Below the pieces are notes generated by a model that worked only from the letters and a program-made list of their open reading frames with translations, was not told the origin of the DNA and searched no databases. From Brachyspira intermedia PWS/A (lineage in GTDB: Bacteria; Spirochaetota; Brachyspiria; Brachyspirales; Brachyspiraceae): a stretch of 64,000 nucleotides of DNA. Location: positions 930,001 to 994,000 of the forward strand of contig NC_017243.1 of assembly GCF_000223215.1 (NCBI RefSeq), in the 5' to 3' direction. Of the stretch, positions 51,138 through 60,263 are shown one piece after another; positions within the stretch are counted from its first letter, which is position 1; the number at the start of each line of letters is the position of its first letter. The position numbers and the translations under genes are program-made.

Positions 51138-52319
51138 TTATGCATGATGATTCATATTCGTTACTCTATTAATAGCATTTTTATACTCTGCCATAAAGCT
51201 TCGTATATCTGTTATATTTATATAATTATCGTTAGATATTGATATTGCTCTTATTTTATTCAATTCTCTTTTTAGAGTTTCTTCATTTTTTATATTAAGT
51301 ATAGTTTTTATATCATTTACTTTATATGGAAGTTTTATAGAATCAATATTATTAGGCAATGTTTCTGTTTTTACAATATAATATAATGTTATTAATAGTT
51401 TAGCTAGCATATCATCTGTATTAAGTGCTATGATTTTTAATATTGTGTTTCTGATTTTTATGCTTAGCATTCTTATATAATAAAGTTTGATAGAATTATC
51501 GTTTTCTATTATATTAAGTAACTCTTCCTTTTTTAAAACTTTTAGTACAGAATCTTCAAGTATAATGGCAGATGTAGATAAAGGCTGGTATTCCAAAACA
51601 GGGTTATATCCGTCTATTATGCTATTTTTAGAGTATATACTTCTAGTAATTTGATGCAAGTTTACAACATTATATATACCTATTTTACCTGATTTTATTA
51701 TATATAGTTTATCGCTTCCTTCTAATTCCGTATATAAACAATATCCTTTCTTATAATGAAATACATTGTCTTTTTTTGATAATGGTTCTTCAATAGGTTC
51801 TATATTAGATAATTTATTTTTTACATCATCAATATTTTCTCTATCATCTGGAAATCTTTTTATATACTCATTGTACAGTCTATAAGCAGCATGATCAAAG
51901 CCATTTTTACTATAAACTTTAGCCATATTAAGAATTTCTTCTTTTGTTTTTCCTTTAATGATTTCTTTGCTTTCTGATATAAGTAAATAATATCTTCCAA
52001 GCCAAGTTTCTAATGAAGATTTTAAATATTTATATATTTTTATTGTTAAATCTCTATTTTTGGTATTAATTATTTCATCTAAAGTTAATTCTATAACTTC
52101 CATATCTTCCAATGCTTTAATATTATAGAAATAAGGTTCATTTAATACGACATTTACTAATCCTAATATATCTCCTTTATTGAATTCTACATTGTAATCT
52201 AAAGTTCCATAAGATATGGCTTTGCCTTTAGTTATGATATAAAAAGAATTTTTAGGACTTTTATTCTTTATAAAAATTATAGATGATTTTTTAAAATTTA
52301 AAATATTGTATTTATTCAT
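51138..52319 (-). CDS. regulator with two cyclic-nucleotide-binding-type domains
   Basis: A 393-residue soluble protein. The first cNMP-binding-type barrel covers about 10-90 (FYIITKGKAISYGTLDYNVEFNKGDILG). A helical linker with a TPR-like unit follows (SKNGFDHAAYRLYNEYIKRFPDD). The second barrel covers about 185-275 (YKKGYCLYTELEG, YIIKSGKIGIYNV). The C-terminus has a possible Crp-type helix-turn-helix (LPYKVNDIKTILNIKNEETLKRELNKI). The ligand-pocket Arg of CRP is not seen, so the ligand is unknown. Such double-domain proteins are frequent in spirochaetes. Confidence 0.7.
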   Translation of the reverse strand: MNKYNILNFKKSSIIFIKNKSPKNSFYIITKGKAISYGTLDYNVEFNKGDILGLVNVVLNEPYFYNIKALEDMEVIELTLDEIINTKNRDLTIKIYKYLKSSLETWLGRYYLLISESKEIIKGKTKEEILNMAKVYSKNGFDHAAYRLYNEYIKRFPDDRENIDDVKNKLSNIEPIEEPLSKKDNVFHYKKGYCLYTELEGSDKLYIIKSGKIGIYNVVNLHQITRSIYSKNSIIDGYNPVLEYQPLSTSAIILEDSVLKVLKKEELLNIIENDNSIKLYYIRMLSIKIRNTILKIIALNTDDMLAKLLITLYYIVKTETLPNNIDSIKLPYKVNDIKTILNIKNEETLKRELNKIRAISISNDNYINITDIRSFMAEYKNAINRVTNMNHHA

Positions 52320-52389
52320 AATTTTTACCCAAATAATGCTTTATTCTAGCTTTTTTTACATTATTAGTCAATATTGTAATTAATATTTC

Positions 52390-52944
52390 TTATTTGTTGT
52401 GGTAACTACAATTAATTGAATGATCATTTACAATTCCTATAGCCTGCATATAACTGTAAATTATTATGCTTCCTGTGAATTTAAATCCTCTTTTTATCAA
52501 ATCTTTGCTTATAGTATCGGATAATTCATTTCTTGCAGGAAGAGGGCTTTCATCATCTAATTTATTATCCATTTGTTTTCCATCGGTAAAAGACCAAATA
52601 TATTTATCAAAACTACCGAATTCTTTTTGTACTTCCATAAATTTATTAGCATTTACTATAAGAGCATTTATTTTTCTTTTATTTCTTATTATTCCTTTAT
52701 TATTTAAAAGCTCATTTATTTTTTTATCATCATATTTGGATATTTTTTTATAATCAAAATTATCGAATGCCTCTCTCATATTTTCTCTTTTATCAAGTAT
52801 GCATTTCCAGCTTAATCCTGCCTGCATATTTTCAAGTATCAGCATTTCAAATAATTTTCTTTCATCATGGCATACTTGGCACCATTCTTCATTATGGTAT
52901 TTAATTTCTATTTCGCTTTTAGCCCATTTGCATATTTCTGACAT
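52390..52944 (-). CDS. tag: DNA-3-methyladenine glycosylase I
   Basis: A 184-residue base-excision enzyme. The zinc ligands are visible: Cys in ICKWAKSE, His in YHNEEW, and the C-terminal NDHSINCSYH. The catalytic and base-binding segment is FEMLILENMQAGLSWKCIL. Family length is typical. It removes 3-methyladenine from DNA. Confidence 0.94.
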   Translation of the reverse strand: MSEICKWAKSEIEIKYHNEEWCQVCHDERKLFEMLILENMQAGLSWKCILDKRENMREAFDNFDYKKISKYDDKKINELLNNKGIIRNKRKINALIVNANKFMEVQKEFGSFDKYIWSFTDGKQMDNKLDDESPLPARNELSDTISKDLIKRGFKFTGSIIIYSYMQAIGIVNDHSINCSYHNK

Positions 52945-52993
52945 AATTAAAATATTTCCTATTTTATATATGATTGTTTGGTATGTATTTTAT

Positions 52994-53494
52994 TTACTCT
53001 ATATTTATTGATACTTCATCATTATCAACTTTTATATTATAGTTTCCATTTTTTAATTCTGAAGAATAATTATCTCTTTGTCCGAATATATTAACTATTT
53101 TTTCACCATTGTATTCTATTACGCACCAATTTTTTATATTGCTGATATTTATATAGTATTGATTATCGCTTTTATATATTTCTATATTTTTATAAACGTA
53201 AACATCTTTGATTTTATTATCTTCTTCGCCTCTTGAAGCTAATGGAGTTAATTTACTGAAATAAAGCATATAATCAATTATACTGTCTTTTATATTGATT
53301 ATTGGTTTTATTTTTGATTCTTTAAGCATATTAGAATCTTCTATATTTTCCATAAGAAATAAATCATTTTTTAAAGAACTTACTTCTCTTTGTAAATCAG
53401 CATTCGATTCCAACTCTTCTAAAAAGTCATCAGATACTTTAATGCCATTAACATAATTTATAATTTCTTCTTCTGTATAATTATATTTGCTCAT
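52994..53494 (-). CDS. small protein paired with sigma-like factor, possible anti-sigma
   Basis: A 166-residue soluble acidic protein that starts 1 nt after the stop of the sigma-like gene. Residues 1-50 (YTEEEIINYVNGIKVSDDFLEELESNADLQREVSSLKNDL) resemble the N-terminal helices of anti-sigma proteins, which open with 'eyl.g.l....eleahL'. The rest is beta-rich (VYVYKNIEIYKSDNQYYINIS). No CxxC zinc motif and no membrane segment are present. The anti-sigma reading rests on gene order and the N-terminal pattern; it could be unrelated. Confidence 0.5.
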   Translation of the reverse strand: MSKYNYTEEEIINYVNGIKVSDDFLEELESNADLQREVSSLKNDLFLMENIEDSNMLKESKIKPIINIKDSIIDYMLYFSKLTPLASRGEEDNKIKDVYVYKNIEIYKSDNQYYINISNIKNWCVIEYNGEKIVNIFGQRDNYSSELKNGNYNIKVDNDEVSINIE

Positions 53495-53495
53495 A

Positions 53496-54377
53496 TTATA
53501 AATCCGATAAATTATTAAAATGTTCTTTTAAACTAGATTTTATTTTATTTATAATCTTTGTAACTGCATTGTTTGTAATATTTAAAAGTTTTGCTATGAA
53601 CTCATAAGGAACATTTATTTTTATGGAATGCAGTTTCTTAATATAATTTTGTTTTTTGCTTGCTAAATGCACTGTGAAAAGTCCTCTTTTATTATTGATT
53701 TCTATTTGTGCATTTATTTTTGCTATTTTATCCTGCTGTTTTATTATTTCATTATATTTTTTTATATATGTTGCTCTTGCTTTTTCTATTATTGAATATG
53801 CTTCTTCATAATTAATATTAAAATATTTCATTAATGGCTGTATTATAAGATTTATAAATAATTCTAGATTATGTATAAAAAATGCTATTGAATCTCTATC
53901 TGTGAATTCTTTTTCTATATAATTAAACATATTTAGTGAAAGTTTTTCTATATTACTTTCATTATAGTTATTAGTATATTCATTCATAACATAAGATTTA
54001 CTGTCATAAAGCACATCATGCAAAGTTAATGCCTCTTTACCGCATAATGGTGCATCTATTGATATTTCCTGTTTTTTATATTTATCTTTCCTTTTTTTAT
54101 GATCTAAGAAATTTAAATAATGACTTCTTAATGTATATGTAAACCAAGTGATAAATTTGGCATCTGTTTCATTATATTTTATTATTATATTATCTATTCT
54201 TTCTATATAGTATGAGTAGAACTCTAAAGCTTCATCATGAAACACACCAAAAACTTTTCTAGGATAATTATAAATATAATTAGATAAATGTTCATTAATT
54301 TCTTTTAAAGCCTCAATACTTCTGGTGGCTTTATATTCAAGAATCAGCTTTTTTATAAATAGATCATCTATCATCAT
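53496..54377 (-). CDS. sigma-70-like factor, divergent
   Basis: A 293-residue protein. The N-terminal part looks like sigma region 2: LILEYKATRSIEALKEINEHLSNYI, then FITWFTYTLRSHYLNFLDHKKRKDKY. The C-terminal 50 residues look like region 4: VPYEFIAKLLNITNNAVTKIINKIKSSLKEHF. Between them lies a long helical insert of about 100 residues that typical ECF factors lack. It overlaps the upstream dciA-like gene by 14 nt and is followed 1 nt later by a small partner gene. A sigma factor or a derived regulator is the best reading. Confidence 0.65.
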   Translation of the reverse strand: MMIDDLFIKKLILEYKATRSIEALKEINEHLSNYIYNYPRKVFGVFHDEALEFYSYYIERIDNIIIKYNETDAKFITWFTYTLRSHYLNFLDHKKRKDKYKKQEISIDAPLCGKEALTLHDVLYDSKSYVMNEYTNNYNESNIEKLSLNMFNYIEKEFTDRDSIAFFIHNLELFINLIIQPLMKYFNINYEEAYSIIEKARATYIKKYNEIIKQQDKIAKINAQIEINNKRGLFTVHLASKKQNYIKKLHSIKINVPYEFIAKLLNITNNAVTKIINKIKSSLKEHFNNLSDL

Positions 54378-54828
54378 TATCCTCGTATTTTAATATATTG
54401 GCAAATATTTCTTTCATTCTTTCATCTTTTATTCCTGATTCTTTTATAGTATTCTCTATCCATTCTTTATGTTCTTTTGTTAATTCTTTTTCTTCTTCAA
54501 TATTTTTCTTATTAGTATTTTTTACTCTTTTATTATTATTAACTTCACCGATTCTAGTTTTTAATTCTACTACTTCTATATTAGTTTCTTTTTTTATATT
54601 TTTGAATATATTATTTCTGTTCATAAATATTTCATTAGCCCATACACTGTCTGTTATAGTTACAGTGAGAACAGCATTTCTATAAAATGAAGGATAGCAT
54701 ATTTTTGAAAGAACTTCTCCCATAATATCATCCCATTTTTGAGATATTTTTATATAATTTGCTAGATTTATATTTTGATATAGCTTTCTATCTGAATATT
54801 CTTCCAATGTATTTTTTATTGTGTGCAT
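54364..54828 (-). CDS. DciA-like (DUF721) protein
   Basis: A 154-residue protein. The N-terminal 90 residues fit DUF721/DciA: KISQKWDDIMGEVLSKICYPSFYRNAVLTVTITDSVWANEI in outline. DciA helps load the replicative helicase where DnaC is absent. The C-terminal 60 residues are a charged helical extension (KNIEEEKELTKEHKEWIENT). Its 3' end overlaps the sigma-like gene by 14 nt, so the two are cotranscribed. Confidence 0.75.
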   Translation of the reverse strand: MHTIKNTLEEYSDRKLYQNINLANYIKISQKWDDIMGEVLSKICYPSFYRNAVLTVTITDSVWANEIFMNRNNIFKNIKKETNIEVVELKTRIGEVNNNKRVKNTNKKNIEEEKELTKEHKEWIENTIKESGIKDERMKEIFANILKYEDNDDR

Positions 54829-54887
54829 TATAAATCCTCATTATTTATTATCATACAATAATTTTTTATATAATCAATATATTAATA

Positions 54888-55835
54888 TTAATTATCGTTT
54901 TGCTGTGTATTTGTTTGAGGAATTGCAGTATTTGTTTCTGCAGCGTCTTCTTGTGTATTTGTAATTATATTATTGGTATTTATTATATTATTAGTATTGA
55001 TGAAATCATTTGTCATAACCATATTTGTGTTTATGATATTGTTTGTTGCTATATTATTTGTTGCTGATTCCATTATATCCATTTCTATTGGCTTAGCTTC
55101 CACATCTTCATCATAAGTTATGACTTTATTATTTTGATTCGTATTTATTTGCGGTTTATCTTCAATGGTTATATTTGTATTTCCGGATATTCTTGCTAAT
55201 ATATTTTTATTTCTGTCTATAGAGTCTTTTAATCCTCTATAATTTGGATTAATTTTATATGCTTCTTCATAAGTATTAAGTGCGGAGCTGAAATTTTTAT
55301 CTCTTTCATAAGTAGCGGCAAGATTCACCATGTATACTACATTATTAGGACTATAAACTGTAGCTTTTAAAAATGATGATTCAGCTTGTTTATAATCTTC
55401 TACATATAAATATAAAAGCCCAAGAAAATTATTCATATAAGCATCATTCGGCTTTAAACTTATAGAATATCTTATTGAATCTATAGCTTTATTTGTATCT
55501 CCTAATTTATAAAGAGCATATCCTTTTTGGAAATGTAGTTTATGAGAAAAACTATTTACTATTATACCATTTCTAGCTGCTCTAAGCATATTGGTATAAT
55601 CTTTAAGATTCATGTAAGAATTAGCTAGATTTTCAAAATATTCTATTTTAAGAATAGGGGAGTATTCTATTTCATATTCAAATAATTCCGCAGCTTTTTT
55701 ATAGTTTTTTGCATTATAATATCTGTATGCCCTAGATAAATTTTTCCTATCATAATTGAAAGTATCATTTGTTTGAGAATACAATGATAATGCAATTAAA
55801 GAAAAAAGTATAAGAATTATCCTATTAACGTGCAT
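54888..55835 (-). CDS. TPR-repeat exported protein with Asn/Thr-rich tail
   Basis: A 315-residue protein from the ATG at 55835 (MHVNRIILILFSLIALSLYSQ), which gives a clean signal peptide; an ATG ten codons earlier would put charged residues before it. At least four TPR units follow at about 35-200 (AYRYYNAKNYKKAAELFEYE, KLHFQKGYALYKLGDTNKAI, AYMNNFLGLLYLYVEDYKQA, YMVNLAATYERDKNFSSAL). The last 90 residues are rich in Asn, Thr and Ile (repeats of NTNNII). It overlaps the upstream gene by 11 nt. Periplasmic scaffold by inference. Confidence 0.75.
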   Translation of the reverse strand: MHVNRIILILFSLIALSLYSQTNDTFNYDRKNLSRAYRYYNAKNYKKAAELFEYEIEYSPILKIEYFENLANSYMNLKDYTNMLRAARNGIIVNSFSHKLHFQKGYALYKLGDTNKAIDSIRYSISLKPNDAYMNNFLGLLYLYVEDYKQAESSFLKATVYSPNNVVYMVNLAATYERDKNFSSALNTYEEAYKINPNYRGLKDSIDRNKNILARISGNTNITIEDKPQINTNQNNKVITYDEDVEAKPIEMDIMESATNNIATNNIINTNMVMTNDFINTNNIINTNNIITNTQEDAAETNTAIPQTNTQQNDN

Positions 55836-56667
55836 CTTTTTTGAAACTTTGCAGCCTGAAATCATTTATCATAGCATTAGCATAAGCTATAGTAGCATCA
55901 TACATTTCTTCTTTAGTTTTTCCTTTAAAGAATTTATATACTCTAGGTGATTGTACATTTAAATAATCAGGAAGTACTATTTCTCCATCGCTGCTTGCTT
56001 TTAGTGCTAGCTGTTTTATATTAGTCATTTTTTCAATGAATGCATGCAAGAAAAATCCTGATTCTTTAAGTATGAATTGTTCTGCTCTGCTTGAATTATC
56101 TCCATTATCCAAAGCAAAAACATAATCAGAAAATATCTGAGGTACTTTGCTTTCACCAACAGGAATGATGAATTTTTGGAATTGATTATCATAATCTTTT
56201 ACAGCAGTTTCTACTACATAATCGCTAGCAGGTCCGCATGAAAAAAATCTGATAACAGAAAAACAATTATACAATTCTTTGAAAGCACCATATAAATGGC
56301 AAATCTCCTGATCTGCTTTAGGATGCATATCTTCCAAAGGATATTTTTCTGTGGCACTTCTAAATTTTTCTATCATATTATCTACTTTATTCATAAAAGA
56401 ATTTTCTTTAGCTTTTTCTTCTTCAGCTTTTTTTCTTTGTCTTTCTAATTCTCTATCTCTTAAAGTAGTTTTTATATCTTCTAAAATTTTTATTTCAACA
56501 ATTAAAAAATTTGATAAATCTTGTCTGTTCTGTAATGCTTCTCTATATCTATCATTAAAACTATTTACATTATATATTTTGCTTCCGTATTTTTCAGCAC
56601 CTTGTTCATATTCATTTCTTATTTTTGTTAAAGTTGCATTGATTTCTTTATCGCTTAAACTAGCCAT
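55825..56667 (-). CDS. conserved helical protein, unknown
   Basis: A 280-residue soluble protein, mostly alpha-helical and charged in the first 110 residues (LRDRELERQRKKAEEEKAKE). No signal, membrane segment or known motif is recognised. GGAGG precedes the ATG by 7 nt, which makes it one of the better translated genes here. It overlaps the TPR gene, so both are likely in one operon. Confidence 0.7.
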   Translation of the reverse strand: MASLSDKEINATLTKIRNEYEQGAEKYGSKIYNVNSFNDRYREALQNRQDLSNFLIVEIKILEDIKTTLRDRELERQRKKAEEEKAKENSFMNKVDNMIEKFRSATEKYPLEDMHPKADQEICHLYGAFKELYNCFSVIRFFSCGPASDYVVETAVKDYDNQFQKFIIPVGESKVPQIFSDYVFALDNGDNSSRAEQFILKESGFFLHAFIEKMTNIKQLALKASSDGEIVLPDYLNVQSPRVYKFFKGKTKEEMYDATIAYANAMINDFRLQSFKKDAR

Positions 56668-56902
56668 TAAAAACCTCCATTATGAAAAAAATATTTATTC
56701 ATATGTAAAAAACAATTACAAATTATCTGTTATCATAATATATCGAAAAATCCAGATAATAAATTATACAATTTTTTTAAAATAAATCTAGTATTGTAAA
56801 ATATTGCAGTTTTATATAAAAAAGAAAACAAATATACATATTTAATATATATTCATTTTTAAGATTAAACAATAAATATCTAATTACTATTAATGTTTTA
56901 TA

Positions 56903-58174
56903 TTATTTATCTATCATAATATTAAGTATTTCTACATCTGTGCTTTTCATACCTTCTTTAGCCATTCTTCCTATACTATCAATAGTAGCTTCTATATCAT
57001 TTTTTACAAGTCCATCTCCAGCTTTAAATACTTTTCCATCTCTTGCTAAATTAAAAGCTAATATACCGCAATCAACAGCCTCTGCAATCTTTGAGGCACA
57101 TGATGATTTAGCCCCATCGCAAACCATACCTCCTATTGTACATAAAGCATTTGTAATGGTATCGCAAATAGTTTTGTAATCACAGTCATGCAAATATGCT
57201 ATTGCTGATGCTGAACCTGTAGCTGCACATACAACTCCGCAGAATGCTGATAATTTACCTATATGTTTCTTTTGTAGTATAGCTATTAAATTTGAAAGCA
57301 CCAAAGCTCTGTAAAGTTTTTCTTCAGATACTTTCATTTCTTCTGCATATTTTATAACAGGAATAGATACAGTTATGCCCTGATTACCGCTTCCTGAATT
57401 AGTAACTACAGGCATAGAACAGCCACCCATTCTAGCATCAGAGCCTGCTGAGGCATAGGCCTTAGCTTTATTTCTTATATCATCTCCATAATATTTCATC
57501 AATGTTTTACCTACACTAGATCCATAATCATTTTTTAAACCTTCTTCTGCTATACTGTAATTAAGTTCTATTTGTCTTTTTATAATGTCTTTAATATCAT
57601 CTATATTAACTTCATTAGCAAAATTAAGTATTTCTTTTATATTTAATGTTTCTCTTAGATCTTCTTCTTTTTTATTGGAAGAATTATTAGAATTTAATAA
57701 TTCTTCACCATTTTTATTTATTCTTGTAATATTTGTATGAGCATTTTTTATTTCTACTAAAGCATTTGAGTCTTTATATTTTGCTTCTATTATGATATGT
57801 AAATTTTCATCGCCTTCTATTAATTCGCAAGTACAGAATTCTTTATTATTTAAAAGTTCTTTAGTTTTATTTATATCTTCTTTTTTTATAGAAGATAATA
57901 CTTCGAGATTTTTACTGGCATCTCCTCCTACCAATCCCAAAATAGCTGCAGTATCTATTCCTTTTAAACCTCCGGAATTTGGTACAGTTACACCTTTTAC
58001 ATTTTTTATTATATTACCGCTGCATTTTACAGTGATATGTTCTGGTATATTCCCTATTATTTCTCTTATTTTAGCACCTGCAAAAGCTATTGCTATAGGC
58101 TCAGTACATCCTAGAGCTGGTATTAATTCTTCTTTTAGTATATTTATGTAATTACTGTACAAAGTTTTATCCAT
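56903..58174 (-). CDS. L-cysteine desulfidase / UPF0597 family (CyuA-like)
   Basis: A 423-residue enzyme of the serine-dehydratase-alpha-like UPF0597 family, which includes cysteine desulfidase CyuA (YhaM), breaking cysteine to pyruvate, ammonia and sulfide with a [4Fe-4S] cluster. Seen are ELIPALGCTEPIAIAFAGAK with Cys23, VTVPNSGGLKGIDTAAILG, MGGCSMPVVTNSGSGNQGITVSIPV, and the Cys-rich region FCGVVCAATGSASAIAYLHDC to GGMVCDGAKSSCASKI. Sulfide made by this enzyme could be handled by the persulfide system at 1481-3949. Confidence 0.87.
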   Translation of the reverse strand: MDKTLYSNYINILKEELIPALGCTEPIAIAFAGAKIREIIGNIPEHITVKCSGNIIKNVKGVTVPNSGGLKGIDTAAILGLVGGDASKNLEVLSSIKKEDINKTKELLNNKEFCTCELIEGDENLHIIIEAKYKDSNALVEIKNAHTNITRINKNGEELLNSNNSSNKKEEDLRETLNIKEILNFANEVNIDDIKDIIKRQIELNYSIAEEGLKNDYGSSVGKTLMKYYGDDIRNKAKAYASAGSDARMGGCSMPVVTNSGSGNQGITVSIPVIKYAEEMKVSEEKLYRALVLSNLIAILQKKHIGKLSAFCGVVCAATGSASAIAYLHDCDYKTICDTITNALCTIGGMVCDGAKSSCASKIAEAVDCGILAFNLARDGKVFKAGDGLVKNDIEATIDSIGRMAKEGMKSTDVEILNIMIDK

Positions 58175-58395
58175 AGAATTTTATCCTAATGTATTTATAT
58201 TTGTACATTATATTATTGTTTTTTATCAAAATCAATGATTTTAACAATTATTTATTTTAGTTTTCAAAAAAATTTACGATTTATAGTTTGTATAGTTTAA
58301 TATAAAATAATATTTTTTACAATAACTGTATTTATACTATTGATTTTTTTTTATTTTATGATATTTAATAACAGATAATTTTTGAGAGATTTAGT

Positions 58396-59577
58396 ATGAT
58401 ACCTAGATTACATTTAAAAATAGTAGCAAGATTTAGAGAGGTTTTCGGACATAAAGGTGATACAAAACTTTATTTTGCTCCGGGAAGAGTTACAGTTATA
58501 GGAGAACTTATAGATTATTCAGATGGAGATACTATAACTTCTGCTATAGATAGAGGAACATATATAGTAGCTAGAAAAAGACCTGATAATAAAATTAATA
58601 TATATGCTCATTCTTTTAAAGCTAGAAAATCGTTTACTTTAGATGATTTGGAAAAAAATAAGGAAGATGAATGGGCTATTTATTTTAAGGGTGTTTTTTC
58701 TGTACTTTTGGAAAAAGGGTACAAAATACATGGTATGGATATATTTGTCTATACTGATTTACCTTTTAATACATCTTTAGCTTCATCTAGTTCATTATGT
58801 GCTTGTTTAACTTTTGCCACTTTGGACATAAATAATATTAAAGATGTTGAACCTATTGAAATGGCAAAATTATCTTATGAAGGCGAAATAAAGTATGCAT
58901 CTCATAGAACATCTTTAAGCGATCATGTTACTATATTCTTAGCTAAAGAAAATACTTTATTTTTCTTTAATATGAAAACACTTAAATATGAATATTTTGA
59001 TTTCAATTTAGGCGATTATTGTATGGCTGTTGTTAATAGCAATAAAAAAAGAACTTCCAGCGACAGTGAATATAATGCTAGAAAAAGAGAATGTGAAAAT
59101 GCATTGAAAAAACTTAAAGAAAAGAAAAGTTCTTTAAAGTCTTTATCTGATTTGAAAGTGAAAGATGCTGATTTTATTAAAGAAACTTTACAGAATAAAG
59201 AACAAAGAAGAGCTTTATATGTTTCTGCTGAACAGGATAGAGTAAATCAGGCTGTTAAAGCTATTAAAAAAGGTTCTGTTAAGGACTTGGCTAATTTAAT
59301 ACTTAAAACTCATGATGGCTTAAGTAAATTATATGAAGTTTCTACTGCAGAATTGGATATTTTAGTTGAAGAAGCTATGAATATGGACGGAGTTTTGGGT
59401 GCTAGAATGATAGGAACAGGTTTCGGCGGCGGAGTTTTATTATTCCTTAAGAAAACTGAAGTTGAAAATGTTATAGAAAATTTATACACCCATTATAAAG
59501 AAAGAACTAGAAGAGATGCTGATGTTTATATATTAAAATTATCTAGTGGTACTAGAATTCTGCCTACAGAAGAATAA
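58396..59577 (+). CDS. galactokinase-like GHMP kinase
   Basis: A 393-residue GHMP kinase most like galactokinase. It opens with FREVFG and the signature GRVTVIGELIDYSDGDTI (residues 30-47). The ATP loop reads LPFNTSLASSSSLCACL, the catalytic Asp region TSLSDHVTIF, and the end GARMIGTGFGGGVLLFL. The signature normally reads GEHTDYN; here His is Leu (residue 38) and Thr is Ile. This residue contacts the sugar, so the substrate may not be galactose. GAGAG precedes the ATG. Confidence 0.8.
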   Translation: MIPRLHLKIVARFREVFGHKGDTKLYFAPGRVTVIGELIDYSDGDTITSAIDRGTYIVARKRPDNKINIYAHSFKARKSFTLDDLEKNKEDEWAIYFKGVFSVLLEKGYKIHGMDIFVYTDLPFNTSLASSSSLCACLTFATLDINNIKDVEPIEMAKLSYEGEIKYASHRTSLSDHVTIFLAKENTLFFFNMKTLKYEYFDFNLGDYCMAVVNSNKKRTSSDSEYNARKRECENALKKLKEKKSSLKSLSDLKVKDADFIKETLQNKEQRRALYVSAEQDRVNQAVKAIKKGSVKDLANLILKTHDGLSKLYEVSTAELDILVEEAMNMDGVLGARMIGTGFGGGVLLFLKKTEVENVIENLYTHYKERTRRDADVYILKLSSGTRILPTEE

Positions 59578-59658
59578 TTTTTAATAAAAATTTTATTATA
59601 GATAAAAAATAATTGTGTTTGGTGCGATTAATTAGAATAACTAGCTTATGATTTAAGC

Positions 59659-60252
59659 AGGTTTGTATTGTAATGATAACCCAAGATATAAACTAGCATA
59701 TTATGATATTTGCTATAATTCATAGTGTGTGAGTTTATATCGTAGTAATAACCCAAGATATAAACGAGCAGATTATAACTTTAATTGTAATCTATAGTCA
59801 GCAAGTTTATATTATAATAGTAACCGGATATAGACTAGTATGTTTTAGATTTAGTTATAATCTATTGTAAGCGAGTTTATATCGTAGTAATAACCCAAGA
59901 TATAAACGAGCAGATTATAACTTTAATTGTAATCTATAGTCAGCAAGTTTATATTATAATAGTAACCGGATATAGACTAGTATGTTTTAGATTTAGTTAT
60001 AATCTATTGTAAGCGAGTTTATATCGTAATAATAACCCAAGATATAAACAAGTATATTATGATGTTGGTTATAATCTATAGTTATTGAGTTTATATCGTA
60101 ACAATAACCCAAGATATAAACGAGCAGATTATAACTTTAGTTATAATCTACTGTCAGCGAGTTTATATCGTAACAATAACCCAAGATATAAACGAGCAGA
60201 TTATAACTTTAGTTATAATCTACTGTCAGCGAGTTTATATCGTAACAATAAT
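59659..60252 (+). repeat. tandem repeat of 72-bp (and 70-bp) units upstream of prfB
   Basis: Units begin at 59659, 59731, 59803, 59873, 59945, 60015, 60087 and 60159, with a partial unit at 60231. Most are 72 bp; those at 59803 and 59945 are 70 bp and form a second type, so 59731-59872 and 59873-60014 are a 142-bp higher-order pair. Each 72-bp unit holds two hairpins: GTTTATATC/GATATAAAC and GATTATAA/TTATAATC. The repeat ends 12 bp before the prfB start. No unique spacers exist, so it is not CRISPR. It fills most of the 686-bp gap after the kinase gene. Confidence 0.9.
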
Positions 60253-60263
60253 AGGAACGTTTT

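Noticed and set aside
59659-60252. CRISPR-like array
   Set aside because: The units are contiguous 70-72 bp tandem copies with no unique spacers and no cas genes nearby.
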